DNA of 64,000 nucleotides from Strix aluco (Eukaryota; Chordata; Aves; Strigiformes; Strigidae). Under the pieces are notes generated by a model that searched no databases, was not told the origin of the DNA, and saw only the letters and a program-made list of their open reading frames with translations. The stretch is taken from NCBI RefSeq assembly GCF_031877795.1, contig NC_133931.1, forward strand, positions 19,475,764-19,539,763. Direction: 5' to 3'. Below, piece by piece: positions 14,001-27,619 of this stretch; position 1 is the stretch's first letter, and each line of letters starts with the position of its first letter. The position numbers and the translations under genes are program-made.

Positions 14001-17000
14001 AAAATGGGTCCAAGATAATAAAGCAAAGGTAACCCAGAAGCTTTCACCAAAAAAAAAAAAAGAAAGCCTTCTCCTCTTTTGGTTTTGTATTTTGCAAGTG
14101 TTTAGAAGCTTCTTACGTTTTTACCACTGACCTGTTAAAGAGTTTCTCAGTAGAATAGATTAGTTAAAATTAGGTTAACTACTTCATTGCTTTGAACCAA
14201 ATACTCAATTTTAAACCATTTTACATTATTTCACAACTATTCCTCTTGCTCCCCACAATGCAGACCTTAGGCAGACTATTCCTTCTCCTACAGAACAGTC
14301 ATTTAACTGTCAAATACAAGAGCAATACACAGAGCATACTTACAGACTGGTGAATAAAAGGAATATCTTGTGTAGCTGCTAATCTGCTAGAGAATCCTGT
14401 GTTTCCCTCGGGAATCCCAAAATTTAAAGGCTCTCGTTTTTTAATAACTATCTGAAGATATTCAAAAAAAGGAAAAGTGGTAAGTCAAAGCACTGCACAG
14501 ATTCCCTGGTGATCATACAACTTTGTGCCTGTGAAGGTATAGCTACACAACACTGCACTGTGTCTCAAACCTGCTCAGGTTTAGGAAGCTGTACAGCCAA
14601 ATGAACTGATAAATGAGAGACGCTAAATGCAAGAGACCCATGAACTCCCTCCTCCCCCCCCTAGCTGCTTCTTAAGTCACATGGAAACCTATGATTTTAT
14701 CAAGACAGAGAAAGGGCACAAAGAATTACAGATCAAATACCCACTTCTCACAGTACTCATATAAGCTACCAATTACATGACATATTCCTTGGAGAAATCC
14801 TGCTTCCATGATAGGTCACTGTAAGATACTACTCTTGAGGACAGTGCTGTCTGCACAGCTATACTGCTTTGGAACATGAGCTCTCTTAGCTACTTCAATA
14901 GCATATCTGTGCAGACAGTTTCAATAGTTGCAATGTAACTCACTATCCCATCAACTGGTAAAGCTCTGTACTGATTTAGCTGAAAAACATGCACTAATGC
15001 TTCTCCTAAAAGGCTCATTAGCAAATTTGACATGGTTGCTAAGATCATGTATCCCTTACTTGTCTTGACCTCAAAGACACCAACTTACTTGTTTTGTTTA
15101 GCCTACTTTAAGTCTCTGCTGCTTCCAAAAGAGGTAGATTCACAGTTCCACTGACTGTACAAATGCTAGTACCAGTGCAATAAAGGAAACAGGACTAGAC
15201 CATCTTATTTAGCAATGACAGACTGTTATTTGACTGAAGTTCCATTTCCAGACGTTGAAGACATGAGCAGTAACACGAGTAGATTCCACCACAGATCTTG
15301 GGGTTTATATTGAGCCCAGATTCAGTGGAAATACAAACACAAATTCATATTTAAGGGTGGTAACAAGGCCAAGTTTGCAGGAATGGTGACTACTGTCATC
15401 ACTAGAGATACACAGTATACAGTATCAAACAGCATGGACTCTTCTCACATTTTGTTCTGAACCTGAAGCTCATTCTATTAGGCAAAAAATGTCATTAGAT
15501 ACAAAGGAGAAAACCCCCTCTCCCCAGTCCTCCTCTGCCCCCCAGATTTTAGGAGATCAAAATCCTTAAAAGAATTTAGTCCACAGAATACTGCAGATCC
15601 TGAATGTACAGAAAACTGACCCCAGTATCATCTCCAGTTCACAGGACGATTCATGTTTGGAAGGGGCCTCTGAAGGTCTGTAAGCCAACCTCCTTAAAGC
15701 ACTGTCAGCTCTGAGGCTGATGAAGGTACTCAAGGCTTATCCACTTAGGTCTTGAAAATTTCTAGAGATGGAGCCTGCACAACCTCTCTGGTAACCTGTT
15801 CCAGTACCTGACTGCCTTTGTGGTGAAAAAGGTTTTCCAATTGACTCCAAGCCCTGTAAGTACCCAGCTGGAAGATTTTCACATAGAAACAAAACTTGCA
15901 ATTACCAGAAGTTTAATCAGCATTTATTTACGGTGTTGATGCTCTTGTGGATATGGCCTTCTGTTTTGTCTCCACAATAAAAACGGATATTTGAAGAGCA
16001 AGCTATTTTGACACATCAGCTCCCTAATTCCAGCCTCCCCAGTATAACTTGATGAAACAAGTAACCATTGTTTTCTGAAACAGCAGGGCTGCTACCTCAG
16101 ACTTCAGAAGAGCAGGACATGGAATGCCTCTGTTCGAATAATGGAAGGGCATGAGCACAAGTATCTTAGTGCAGTGGTTCCATTTTCAGAATTAAAGTGA
16201 CTTGAGGGTTCTCACATTACACTTCCTGGAGCTTTCAGACTATGAAATTATTCGTAAGTTTCCAGTAACATTAAGACTGGAGCATCACATTCATTAAGAT
16301 CTCAGAGTCAGTATTTTTAACTGAACATGTTAGACTACACATCAGCACCATTCTCATTTCGACAGGACAGCTCAATTTTACTATCAGCACCTCCTTGCCC
16401 ATTTACTTATAGCCTATTTTAAAGCAAGGAAAACCCTCCATAAATATAGTTGAAAGTGAAATACTTACTTTTTGAGTTTTTCTTATAGTTGGTGTCATAT
16501 CTTTGAAATAATCAGGTTCCATTTGTTCCAAAGGATTTTGCTGAGCAGCCACATTACCATTGCCACCTTCAATCTTCACACTGGTAGGTGCATCTTCATC
16601 CCATGAAGACCAGTCTTCTACTTCAGGCTGAATATAAGCATGTGGTACAAGTTAATATTATCTGCAAGTAAAAATTTGTCTCTTTTTATCTTGCTAAGAT
16701 ATATACTTAATATTATATAGCATATATAATACTATATCTTTCAAAGACATATACCAATCCTGTTGTAGAACTGATATAATAGATAATCACTTAACAGAGT
16801 GATTAAGTCACCTACCACTTAAGCAATTACCTGTTTAGGAACAGATGAATAATCCACTGTGGTTGGCAAAGTTATTTGGTCTCCACTTAACTTTCGCCCT
16901 CTTCCAGACCTGAAAGAAAAATGTAGGATTCCTCCAAGCTCTGAAAACATGAGCACTAAGTTTAAGAAAAACAAAAAGGAAGTCTGAGAACAGCACTACT

Positions 17001-20000
17001 GAAAATAGTCATGGCTAAAACATCAAGTGCTTAAACTACCCTAGTATTAACTACTGCCAAACAAAGGAATTTCATCACGAATTTAAAGCAGTGTCACCAG
17101 AATTTCAAAGTGCAATTTACTTTTCAAACTGCAGTAGAAATAGAGGACAAGCAACTTAAGAAATATGAAAATGAACAAATTAACTCAGTTATTTGCATAG
17201 TCAGTTACAATTTTTAGATTGTTAGTGCTTATGAAGCAAATGCTATTGATCTACATTTGTTCAAAGATAACCATTTCTACTGCAAACTAAGAAATCTTTG
17301 TACTTGTCCTAGATGTTACACTGTGTCTAACAAATCGCTTTGAGCTGCTTGATTTGAAAGCCCCTCTAAAGCACTTTTTCCTTCAAAGTCTAAACAGAGG
17401 TGGTACAAGATTATGCGTCAACAGCTTCTGTTCAATAAACTCATCTACTTACTTAAAGAATACTGTTCAATGAAAACATTTCAGCAACTGTATCGATTTT
17501 AATTGAAAATAAACACTAATGCATTGCAAATAAACCACCTCAATATTTACTTAATGACAGTGTTCAAAGATCACAATGATAATTAAAATATTCTTAGCTG
17601 ACATTCACTATATTTGAAAACCACACAAGAGAATGAAATTCAGGCTCACACTCATGTTGTCCCCAAGGAGTGTAAGCTCCTATAGCAAGACAGTCATGTA
17701 ACTGACCTTATGCAGCTTGGAAAAAGTTAAGTTTTGTTTATTACTACTGATGGAGTTCGTATCCTTTAGTTTTACTATTATAAAACATTCTACCATAAGC
17801 TCAGGATAGCTGAATTGCTTGTAACACCACCTCTGCTTAATGCTGGTGAGTGATTAGATAGATTTTTCTCCTACTTTTAAGCCCAATAGATTCTTCCTTA
17901 GGAAAGAACAGGTGCTACCATCAAATGATTTCAAGCTTTGTATAATTACCTCAAGCCCCTTTAGAAACTGTCCCTTTAAGCTGAAAAGCAACACAGTTTA
18001 GGGGAAAAGAAAGGTGAACACACTGTTCCTCAAACACATTAGAGACTTTCTGGTTCTGGCTGACTAGATTTAGCTGATGTCTCCAAAGGAAACCCAAGTT
18101 TGGAAACATCCTCCCTCAGACCTGTACAACATACATATCTTTAATATTATTCTAAGCCATCACTTCTGCAACTATACATACTTCCCTGTTTATATGATCT
18201 AGAAGACTCCAGCAAGTGGCTTATAAAAACTACTCATCGAGCCAAAATGATTACACTGACAAGGGTGAAGGTGGGAGGGAACAGCTTCTGTCATACAACA
18301 TGAGAAAGAATACGCTACACAGGGCAGCGCTGACGAAGGCTACGTATCTCTGCTTCTACAAAGGGAACAAGATGTTTATAGGAACAGTTGCTTCACAACC
18401 ATCATTAGACAGATACTGATCACTGCTCTGAATGCCAAATGCCTCAAGAATTCTTGGTTTTGTTTCTCCTCACTAATTAGCAGCATCCCGATTTCTCAGC
18501 TGGAGAAGATAAATACAGATTTTAAATAGAATGAACTTTCATCTCTTTTTGTACCTTTTATTTCTTGGAAGCAGTGGACTCAGGCAGGCTGTTGCTTACC
18601 AAAAAAAAAGTTTTAACTGAAGAGATGACTAGTACTATATGGAGGCTTTATGCTGACTAGAAAGATATACGATTTCTACAAGCACGTGTTTAAATGAAAA
18701 ACTAACGTCAACTATACAATTTAAATAAGTACTAGCTCATATCCATTGAATTAAAATGCACAGTTAATTAAATCAGATTTGCTGGTTATCAGGCATACTC
18801 ATATGCAGGGGTGCATTACAGGGAAACAAAATTTATCAAGCTATGCTTTGCAGCTGACATTGAACAGGAGAGATATCTGCAGTTAACAGACTAAACTAAT
18901 TTTATCCATTGACTTGCTTATATGAAAAATTTTAAGTTTTCATTCTTTCAACTAATGGTTATTCACAGAAGAAAAGTTCTACTTTTTACTTCCAAGCAGT
19001 TCCTTAACTGTTCATTCAAAAGTTGAAAAATGGAGGAAAATACTGTCATTACACCTACTAAACAATTATCTGCTTATAAAAGCTATCTTAATACTTAGAG
19101 AGATGAAGGGTCCACATAATATAGAAACTATCATCAACTCAGTGTTTTGACTTCTTTCAGAACTTGAACAGCAAGTATTCTTAATTTAATTTGGAATTCA
19201 CAGAACTAAGGTTGACATCTGTATAGCTGTATGTAGCACTCAAATGTATCTTTTTAAAGCTTCACTAGATTTGTAGTGATTTTACCAACCAGCTGAGAGC
19301 TTCCTCTTATTCTTGGAATAGGTAAAGGTGAATATGAAATAAACAGTTATTTTCTGTCTACCACATATTCTGCATATGTTTTAACTTCACTAGCAAAGTA
19401 GTAGTCATCGTACACAAAAGAAGAATACAATTCTCTCAATTGTTATTTGTTTATGTAAAACAACATTCTGTAAAAGTTCACATGACAGCACAGTGCCGAA
19501 AAGATCTACCTCAGGTACTCTGCTATTGTAATACTGAACTCTACTATTATATGACCGTAACTCTTGAGGGTTTTTTGCATGCTTCTATGTACTACACTGC
19601 TGCGTTCACGAGTCTACAACTCAAAAGGACACTAAGTATAACTTACAAGAATAAGCAAAAAATAACTCCTGTTCATTAAAAAAAAAAAAGGCAGCTCCCT
19701 TTAATCACTGTCCTCCAAACATTTGAAAGAATCTTCAATAGGCAGAAGATTTTGAAGTCTCAGAAAACTGTTTCACGACAAAGCAGGATGAGAATCGCTT
19801 ACATTTATAATGAAAGCCTACTGACTGATCAATACATGGATGCTGCTGTTCACTGAATCTCTTAAAAACCCAAAATATCACTTGCCAAGTTCTTCTAGAA
19901 AATGCAGAGAACAATTTTTCTTAAAGTTTGACACAGAATAGTTTCAAAAGGCAATTTTAAAACCCTGTCATAGCTGTTTAGAAAACACTCCTCATAAAAG

Positions 20001-20309
20001 CTATCATACCACAAAATACACTCACAACTGCACTACATAGACTTTTGAACTTTGAAGAAATATGCAGATTAAAGAATTAATTTGACTTAGTTTCTATCTG
20101 TCTTGTTTTGTCATTAATAAAATCAGAACTGAGAAAAGTGATGGGTGGGTGTTGGGAGAAGGAAAGAAGTGCAAGAACCTGTAATTAAAAAAGAAAAGGT
20201 AACCAAATTAAATAAGGTATGTTTACCTGCATATTAACTTTTTAATGAAAGAAAGCACTGCTGCCAGGCAAGTACAGATTTTAAAGAGTCGAAACTGTGT
20301 TATGGCCAT
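7912..20309 (-). CDS. EBAG9: EBAG9 / RCAS1, estrogen receptor-binding site associated antigen 9 (complete)
   Basis: EBAG9 is a small Golgi/vesicle membrane protein that restrains regulated secretion and is known to bind Snapin. The six coding exons in transcript order are 20309-20227, 16909-16831, 16627-16469, 14451-14344, 13348-13257 and 8032-7912. All junctions are GT/AG and in phase. They encode 213 residues, exactly the human length. The protein starts MAITQFRLFK and has an N-terminal hydrophobic anchor (about residues 9-27) with cysteines at 12, 14 and 27, the palmitoylation region in the family. A Trp/Glu/Asp-rich middle follows (WSSWDEDAPTS; WEEEEDAAWQAEE). The C-terminal coiled coil is rich in Gln, Lys and Glu and ends NKIGVKLS. 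The first exon is non-coding, in the CpG island near 27.6 kb. Every exon is intact. Confidence 0.97.
8033..13256 (-). other. EBAG9 intron 6
   Basis: AT-rich 5.2-kb intron. It contains a G/T-rich low-complexity tract at 12959-13013 and A-runs. No repeat family or nested gene was recognised. Confidence 0.75.
13257..13348 (-). CDS. EBAG9: EBAG9 exon 6
   Basis: Encodes PELGDLDTWQENTNAWEEEE to AEEVL plus two bases of an arginine codon. The acceptor is GTTTCAG and the donor TTAG|GTAACT. Confidence 0.95.
13477..13518. repeat. Two-copy tandem repeat, about 21-bp unit
   Basis: TTTTCCCCTGCTTTACTGAC is followed directly by a near-identical copy ending TTTACTGGC. It lies about 130 bases upstream (in the transcript sense) of EBAG9 exon 6, inside the intron. 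Confidence 0.8.
14344..14451 (-). CDS. EBAG9: EBAG9 exon 5
   Basis: Encodes 36 residues, IVIKKREPLNFGIPEGNTGF to DIPFIHQS, bounded by TATCTTCAG and GTAAGT. It is also a symmetrical phase-0 exon. Confidence 0.95.
14452..16468 (-). other. EBAG9 intron 4, with an old CR1 relic
   Basis: Bounded by GTAAGT and TATCTTCAG in transcript sense. Apart from the CR1 fragment at 15648-15855, no feature was recognised. Confidence 0.75.
15648..15855 (-). mobile_element. CR1 LINE, 3'-terminal fragment, old
   Basis: Read on the - strand it carries the degenerate end of CR1 ORF2: FFT-like, then a conceptual WNRLPERL-like segment. The typical 3' tail 'GACCTTCAGAGGCCCCTTCCAA' follows. It is heavily diverged with several stops, clearly older than the CR1 copies at the right of the window. 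Confidence 0.7.
16469..16627 (-). CDS. EBAG9: EBAG9 exon 4
   Basis: Encodes 53 residues from PEVEDWSSWDEDAPTSVKIE to TPTIRKTQK, bounded by TATTCAG and GTAAGT. It is a whole number of codons, so skipping it would keep the frame. Confidence 0.95.
16831..16909 (-). CDS. EBAG9: EBAG9 exon 3
   Basis: Encodes SGRGRKLSGDQITLPTTVDY and on to SSVPKQ. The acceptor is TTCTTTCAG and the donor CAG|GTAATT. The basic GRGRK patch directly follows the membrane anchor. Confidence 0.95.
16910..20226 (-). other. EBAG9 intron 2
   Basis: AT-rich intron of 3.3 kb with only short random open frames. No repeat or RNA gene recognised. Confidence 0.75.
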
Positions 20310-20324
20310 GGTGAGAAACCCTTC
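20227..20324 (-). CDS. EBAG9: EBAG9 exon 2 (start codon; coding 20227-20309)
   Basis: The acceptor TTTTTCAG precedes 15 bases of 5' UTR and ATG at 20309-20307, in the strong context TCACCATGG. It encodes residues 1-27, the membrane anchor, and ends TGCAG|GTAAAC in phase 2. Confidence 0.95.
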
Positions 20325-22567
20325 CTGAAAAAGAAAAAAGTTAGATGTAGAGGATTATACATCTTTACATAGTTCTTAAAGTCAATTTCTTTAGTTGCTG
20401 ATAAGCAAGGAGCATTCTTTGAAACTATATTAATGCAGGAAAAGAGAGAAGGTACCTGGAGCAAAGATGCTACCTGCCTACTACCAGGACATTTCACTGA
20501 TGTAAATAATACATATGGCCTTTAAAGACACAGCACATAATCATAGGTAAAGTCTCACAGTTAAAGATACTTTAAAGGGGAAGCGTGGGCAATCAGTTGC
20601 AGTGACTGTACAACTGATCTGTTTTAGATGCTAACAATGGCACTGAACACTAGCAATGCCAAGGAGAACAGAATATTCATCAGTAAGCTCACACTTCCTC
20701 GAGCAAGTCTTGCATATACAAATTATAAATTTAGTCATTAAGTCAAAAACCAGAATTGGCTGTTTAAATTCAGTTTCCATTTTGATAGAAATGTATGATG
20801 AGAACAAGCATTGTTTATTTTAGAACCAGTGTCACTGAAAAATCATCAGCAAAGAAAGACTCTGTTCATCTTGTGTGCACTATAGCACCAGTTAACCCCT
20901 AGATCTATCAATGTTCCTGTGCCAGACCGGGTCATGCTAGCAAACCCAGCCAAGAAAAAAATAATTTTTGGCTGAAGTCACTTATGTTGGCAGCTATTTT
21001 TCAGTATCAATTTGATAATCTAGAGAATTTATACTCAGTATATCACATTTCCAACAGATCCCCTGAAATAGGTGCAGACTGAGTCAGAATAATCTCCTCT
21101 AATTCAAGGATCCCTTTTCTCTCTTCTACAGGTGAAGATTTCAGAGTAAAGAATAAGAGGTTAGGCTTCACAAATAGCTTTTCATTATATACATCTACAC
21201 TTGTAACAACATTTTCTGTTGCAAGTTTAACATACCTCCTGGTGAGAAGAGAAGGCAGCCCTGTGACATTTTCCTCAGGCCATGAGTATTCCATGGAAGG
21301 ACAGCTTGATTTCAAATATGCTATGGCATTTAAATCACTTTTTATATTCCAGGCTTTAAGTTAGGAAGAGTCAGGAAGGTGGATCATTAGGTAGGCTGCT
21401 CCAATACTGCCCTGAGGATTTTATTAAAAAGTACATAATGGGATTTGTGAGCTTCATGGAGCTTAGATTTATTTTTTATTGGTGCTCATTTGTTAGATAA
21501 TGTAACTAGTATTAAACACTGTACTAATACAGTACTGGAAATATTGCTTCACATACAGTCCAGATCAGGAATTTCTGCTACTGAAAAATCATACAGGGTG
21601 GCTCTTAAACAAACAGACTCTTTTACCGTAAAATGGAAGGCTTAAATCAATAAGTAACCACCAAATTACAGACTCCACTACCAAGCTGTAACTCAGGAAA
21701 AAGGCCTCATAGGACACATTTCACCTCTACTTCAACACTAGCATTGTCTTGATTTCATTTCATGGGAGACTTAAAAATGTAGAGAACCTGATGCAAGAGT
21801 GGGTATTAAACAGGCTCTTCATCTATCAGGAGTAGGAAACAATCAAACTTCCCACAAAGAAGCAAGAACAGCAGACACCATCCCAACACATTTAGCTTTT
21901 AGTTTTAAAGACAGAACTATCATTTCATACTGTGCTCAAGCACTTCACTACCTTCTGGAATAAGCAATTTTGACAATATCTAGGTGACAGGAGAATGCAT
22001 CAGTCAAGAATTGGAAGGATTCAGAAATAGTGGATGTTAGTGAAAAAACAGTGGATAGTAACTAGATGGACAGTTCTCTATTCTAAAGGTAGAAATCATT
22101 GCAAACTAACACTGAATTGGTGAAAGAAACTGTTACTTTTAAAAGAGGCAGCTAGAAGCCATCTACCTGAGATCTGAGGTATGAAGAGCAGGTGACCTGC
22201 TGAAATGAGAATAAAGGTACGTCTTTGCTGAAAGGAAGCTTGTTCAGAAGCTCACTCCACTCTTCTCTATCAGAATTCACTCTTCTATCAGCTTGGGGGC
22301 AAGAGGGAAGGAGTAGAAAAGTACTCAATGTTAGAAAGAGTAAAGCCATTTTCCCCACTGTTTAGCCTACCTAACTGCCATACTGGACACTCCAGACAGA
22401 TCCTAAATTAAAACTAACTACCAATTGAAAAGGTTGTTTTAGGAAGAAACAATTACTCAAAAACCTCTGTAGACTCAATATTATTTGTGCCCAAGTTCAA
22501 AGGACTGGGAAGTTTACTACCTAAGTGCAAAACTAAAACCAAAACAACATTCAAGTGTGTCAGTTAC

Positions 22568-22601
<34 letters not shown>

Positions 22602-25600
22602 ACATCTATGTATGTATAACACCTCAGTTTTTCAACTCCTCTCCATGTTATTTTTTTTATATAGCAAATTGTATACTGTATTGACTTCACAACATAAAGT
22701 TAAACAACTAAAAAAACAGAAACCATAAGAAGTCTGGCTTGTAAGCTTGTGAAGTCCACTGCTGAAAAGAGTTAGCCACCAGAAGTTAATCAATTTTTCC
22801 CCAGGTCATTCCCATACATGAGTGGCTATACTTCTAATATCACCAGTATATGCCTGTTTGACAGGGTTCAATAGCTACCGTCATTCCCCATAACAATCAA
22901 ATGACTCGTCCCTCTCCACTTTCTACATGTCATGCAAAAGTTTCAGAGTTATGATAGAGGTAGAGACACACAATCACAACATATTTCTGTGGGAGCTGCA
23001 TTTCACTTCATCTGTGGGAGCACTAGGCCCTTCAAGATAGTAAGTAGCGTTTTGCCCACCTCTTCTCTGAGCTTTGACTGTCGTCTTTCCAATTAAGTTA
23101 AGCTCTGTACACTACAAATTGTCAGATGCACAACCAGAGTTTTGGCAACAATATGCTATCATCCAGTCACAGTAATATCAGCAATCATCCACCTTTAAAA
23201 AGTACTTTCATCCATGCACCTAGTTTTTATACTGCTAATTAATATATGAAGCAGTATATATGCATTAATTTCAGCAATATGCTAAAAGCTGTTTAAAATA
23301 GAATCTTGAACTAATTATTAGCTCAAGATTAGGACAAGTCAAGCATTCTCCCCAGTGTCTGAAACAGCTCTTGAAGCATTTTCATTGTTGCTCTAAGGAC
23401 AGCACTAACCAAAAAGAAAATGTAAAGGTTAGCTAAAGGTTTTGAGTTTTCTCTGGTGATTCGGGGGCTTTTTTTTTTTTTGTTGGTGCTTCCTTTTTTT
23501 TTTTTAAAGTTAGTTAATTAATTTTCTCAAAGGTAAATGATTTTATATTCTGAAGCAGTTGTATGAATACAAATGTACACAGAACCTTAATATTCTTGAG
23601 TTCACTGCAAACTCAATTCACCTTATAACATTACACTAAACTTGTTAAGTGAAAAAGCATTCATTCTTTTCTTGTCCATCTTTGTCAAACACTGGAAAGA
23701 AACACAACCATGTATCTTCCTTATCTCATGAATGGAAACAAACACTGAACAGTGTCATCTAAATGGCAGGGCCACAACCTTCTTTACTCCTTTTCTTCTC
23801 TTAAGCGTTTCCTTGATAATCAACCCAAAAGGAACTACAATTATATCAGCAGATGACTATGATACAGGATGGCACAGACACACAATACAAAGTGGCAGTG
23901 CTCCAGCAAGAATCCTAGAACGTTTCTTAACAGATGGAGGCAAAGGTGAAACACTGGACTAGAATTCAGAAAATCTGATAGAGTTGTCTGCCAGCCCAAT
24001 ACACCCTTGTGCATACCATGCCTCAGCTTCCCATTTGTAAAATGGGATAGAGCTTCCTTTCCCGATTATTGAGATTGCTTCTAATGTATTACATTTATCA
24101 GACTTACTGTCAACTGAACTTTTAAGTTCCATTACAACAGATACAAATAAGCAGATAAATCAGGACAGGAATCCTAATTAATTTAATTTTAGGAGTCAAT
24201 GCAACAATTTTGTAACAGACACCAAATTTAGCTGGAGTTTGACTTGCATAGCTCAGTGTCTTTTATTGGTAAAAAGTCACTGCAGTTGCTTACATGGAAG
24301 ATGAGCACAGAGAGGATTAAAGCATGGCAGCATATTAGAGCCACATCAGAAGAATAAGGCAACTTACTCCCAAAACCTTTTTATGGATCCATAAAGGAAA
24401 TATAGTGAAGGGAGGGAAAGTTCAGATGTTTATTGAACTGAAACATTTTTACATAGCTTTCAGCTTGCAGCAGTGGCCTCATGAAAACTCCTGGCACCTC
24501 TGACTTCACTGACACTAGCCAGCAAACCATCTGCAGCACGTGTAGGCCATCTCAGTTAGTCAACTATGCAGTAAGCAAGACTCTCACTGGCCTTCACTGT
24601 ACGAGCACATTGTCATCTGGTGAAGCACTTCCTCTTTCATACCTAATTGCACACACAAACAGCACTTAAACAGTATTTCAAGAGACAGAGCCAATTCTAA
24701 AATAAAGTCACTTTGTGGCACTAAAACTGCTTAGAAACTTGTTTTCTCCCAGTGAATACATCTCCTACTGTCAGTGAAAAAGATGTCAAAACACTCAGAG
24801 AGACTATCCTGTTCTCCTCTGTTCCTCTAGAACGCTGACTGATTTGTATTGCGTAGTTTTCTTTAGATATCACCATCTTCAAAATGGAATTTCTGCCTTG
24901 AATTACCAGTGCTTTGTGAATTGATTAAATTACATCAGCTTATCTGCAACACTGGAATAAATACATGAAAACATCTTGGAAATGGTGACTTTAACTTATA
25001 TTAAACACAGCTAGCTAAATAGCCAAAGGACAGTGTCTAAATTGAGACTAAAAATAACTCGTCTGAAACGGAAAGGTTCCCCGCCAACTACATATTTACA
25101 TGAGTAGCCATAAAAAAAGCCTCACCCTCCTAAAGCAAAATGAGAAGTCCATTTCCTAGTACAAAAGACTAACATGGCCTTGAGTGCTTACATGTGTCAG
25201 CACCAAAAGCCCACAAAATCACCACTAAACCAGTATGTTTTCACTAGAACAGCCTAGCAAGTACCATATGATTAGTCCAAAGTTTCAGTGGCAAGGACAG
25301 GGTTTCATAAAAGTTCATTTTGTATGAAATTTTACAAAAGCAGTGTGGCCACAACTGATGCCCAAGTAGGTTTACAGGGACGTAGAATCTTATGAAGATT
25401 AATAGACAGAGTTAAAAAAATCTGATTATTTTCAAGCACACAAACCCTCCTCCAAATCACGTACAAGATGTACAAAGACATTCCGTCTTTTAAAAAAGGC
25501 AATGTAATGATTCAGGCACAGCATCCAATCAGGTACTGAAAGACACAACCAGCATCTCTTGCATTTCAAAGAGAGCAACCATGATTCTATAGCCTAATGA

Positions 25601-27619
25601 GGAGGTTCCACTGTCCTCTTCCTGGTTGATTTCTGTGTTTGTTTGTGTTTGTTTTTTTTTTTAATCACTTTGTATAGAAACATAATCTTGGGAACACTGA
25701 GGGAGGAGGAAAAAAACTTAGCAGGTCAATGTCTTTGTTTGACACTGAGTTTGACAAATGGATAGATTAAATGGCAGCATGACTAAACCTTGAAGCCATG
25801 CTACTATGGCATTAGAGAGAGGAGCAGAATCCAAAGATTAGGAGGCACCTCCTCTATCTAACTATAGGTAGGTGGTTGGGGGATGTCCACTAGTGTCCAA
25901 CACTAATGCTCCAACTTGCATTGCAAGCACCCTAACTAAGCAGTTGTAAGGCAGCTGAGAGAGAAGACTACTCTGCCTATCATTTATGGGAGTGAGCAAA
26001 GTCATCCAAGGTGCTCAAATCCAGGAAGAGATTTCAGGACTATCAGGAGCTGCAGAAGATATCAAAATTCAAGAAGGAATGTTCATCTCTCTAACTAAAG
26101 ATAATAAAAATTGGTGCATGCTGGTGATTCTTAAGTTATTCCCAGATACCCAACACTCTGTTGTACAACATACAGAATTTCAACTTTTTTTAGAAGTTTT
26201 ATGGCTCTAGGAGTAGCACATTTATAGTAATATCACCTCATCTCACCCTTCCTCTCCAAGAAACTGAATATAGTTCCAGTCCTATTAATGTGATCTCTTG
26301 AAGCTTTCTGTTCTCAGTTCGAATAAGTTCTATTTTTCAAGACAACGTTAGTCAAAATAGAAAGTTTATGTCCACTAATGACAGTCACTTTGACAATTCC
26401 TTATCTATATATGCTACTGCCTTCTGAAAACCAGAATACACAATACAAAAGTTGAAGTCATGCAATCCCATGATACTACACTACAACTTCATTCACATTT
26501 GAAAGAAGTCTTTGACATAATGCACTAATTCATGTAACTCACTTAGCCACACTGGAGAAGTTCTCAAACACATAAACAGAGCTCAAGAGACCCCAGTCCT
26601 GTTCTACTCCTTATTAGTCATCCTGGACTTAAGTTATCTGTAGCTACACGGAAAGCCAGTGATGACAAATTAACACACCCTCACTGTCACTACCTCAAAA
26701 TCATCTTACAACAGCTCCTGTCTCGACAAGCACCAGCTATTTACAACCAAGATACACTACAAGACATGCTGTGCAAGATGGCTTAAAAATATCTCTACAG
26801 GGCATGTCCATACTTCCAGAGTATTCAGGACTATAAAGCAGCAAGCTATACTATTTTTCCTTAGATATGCAACTGAAGCACTTACATTGCAAATCATGAC
26901 CATGAAATAGTGCCCCACCATCCCACAGGCTCGGGTGTTATTACAGACAGCACTGAAGCCAGATGGTAGCATTTAAGTTTTCTGTGACCTGTTAGAGATT
27001 CTTAAGTCTTTAAAAAGTGTACCGAGCAACTTTCACATTAACTTTTATGCAATTTGTCAGTCTGAATAAAGAAAAATTTCAGATTAGGTAACCCCAAGCA
27101 GTACAGCCCCACACAGGTCCCTAGAAACACCCAAAAAGGCCTAAACCTCGTCAGCTCTGACAGGACGTGTCCCCCCTCCCCTTTTCCACAGGCTGCCAAA
27201 CCTCCCAGTCCCCAAACGCTGCCTGTCTACCCGTCACTCACTTCAGGTTTTTCCCAGCCCGTGCGATTCGCGTCCCCCCTCCCCCGGCCCAGAAGGGGCC
27301 CGGAGCAGCCGGGCAGACACACGGCGCGGCCGCGGGCCCCGCGCTCCCGGGGACGGCCGGGCAGGCCTGCCGCCGGGCGAGGGCCGGCGGGGCGCAGGGG
27401 CGGCGGCGGCAGCCGCACCGCCCCGGGGCCGGAGCGTCCCGAGCGCGCAGGGGAACGGGGCGGGGGGCGTTACTGAGGGAGAACCGCGAGGGCCCGTCCC
27501 GCGACGGGAAGGCGCCAAGGCCGGGCCCCCTACCCGGCCGCACCGAGGCGAGGCGAGACGAGACGAGACGAGGCGGAAGCAGACACCGGGCGGCGAAGGA
27601 AGCGGCGCTCCCCGCTCAC
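20325..27619 (-). other. EBAG9 intron 1
   Basis: A 7.3-kb intron between the presumed non-coding exon 1 and the ATG exon. It holds a TA microsatellite at 22.57 kb and poly-T runs near 23.47 and 25.65 kb. No exon-like open frame or known mobile element was seen. Confidence 0.65.
22568..22618. repeat. (AT)n microsatellite with GTATGTAT tail
   Basis: Thirteen or so AT dinucleotides (22568-22593) followed by degenerate TGTA/TATG units. A likely polymorphic simple repeat within EBAG9 intron 1. Confidence 0.95.
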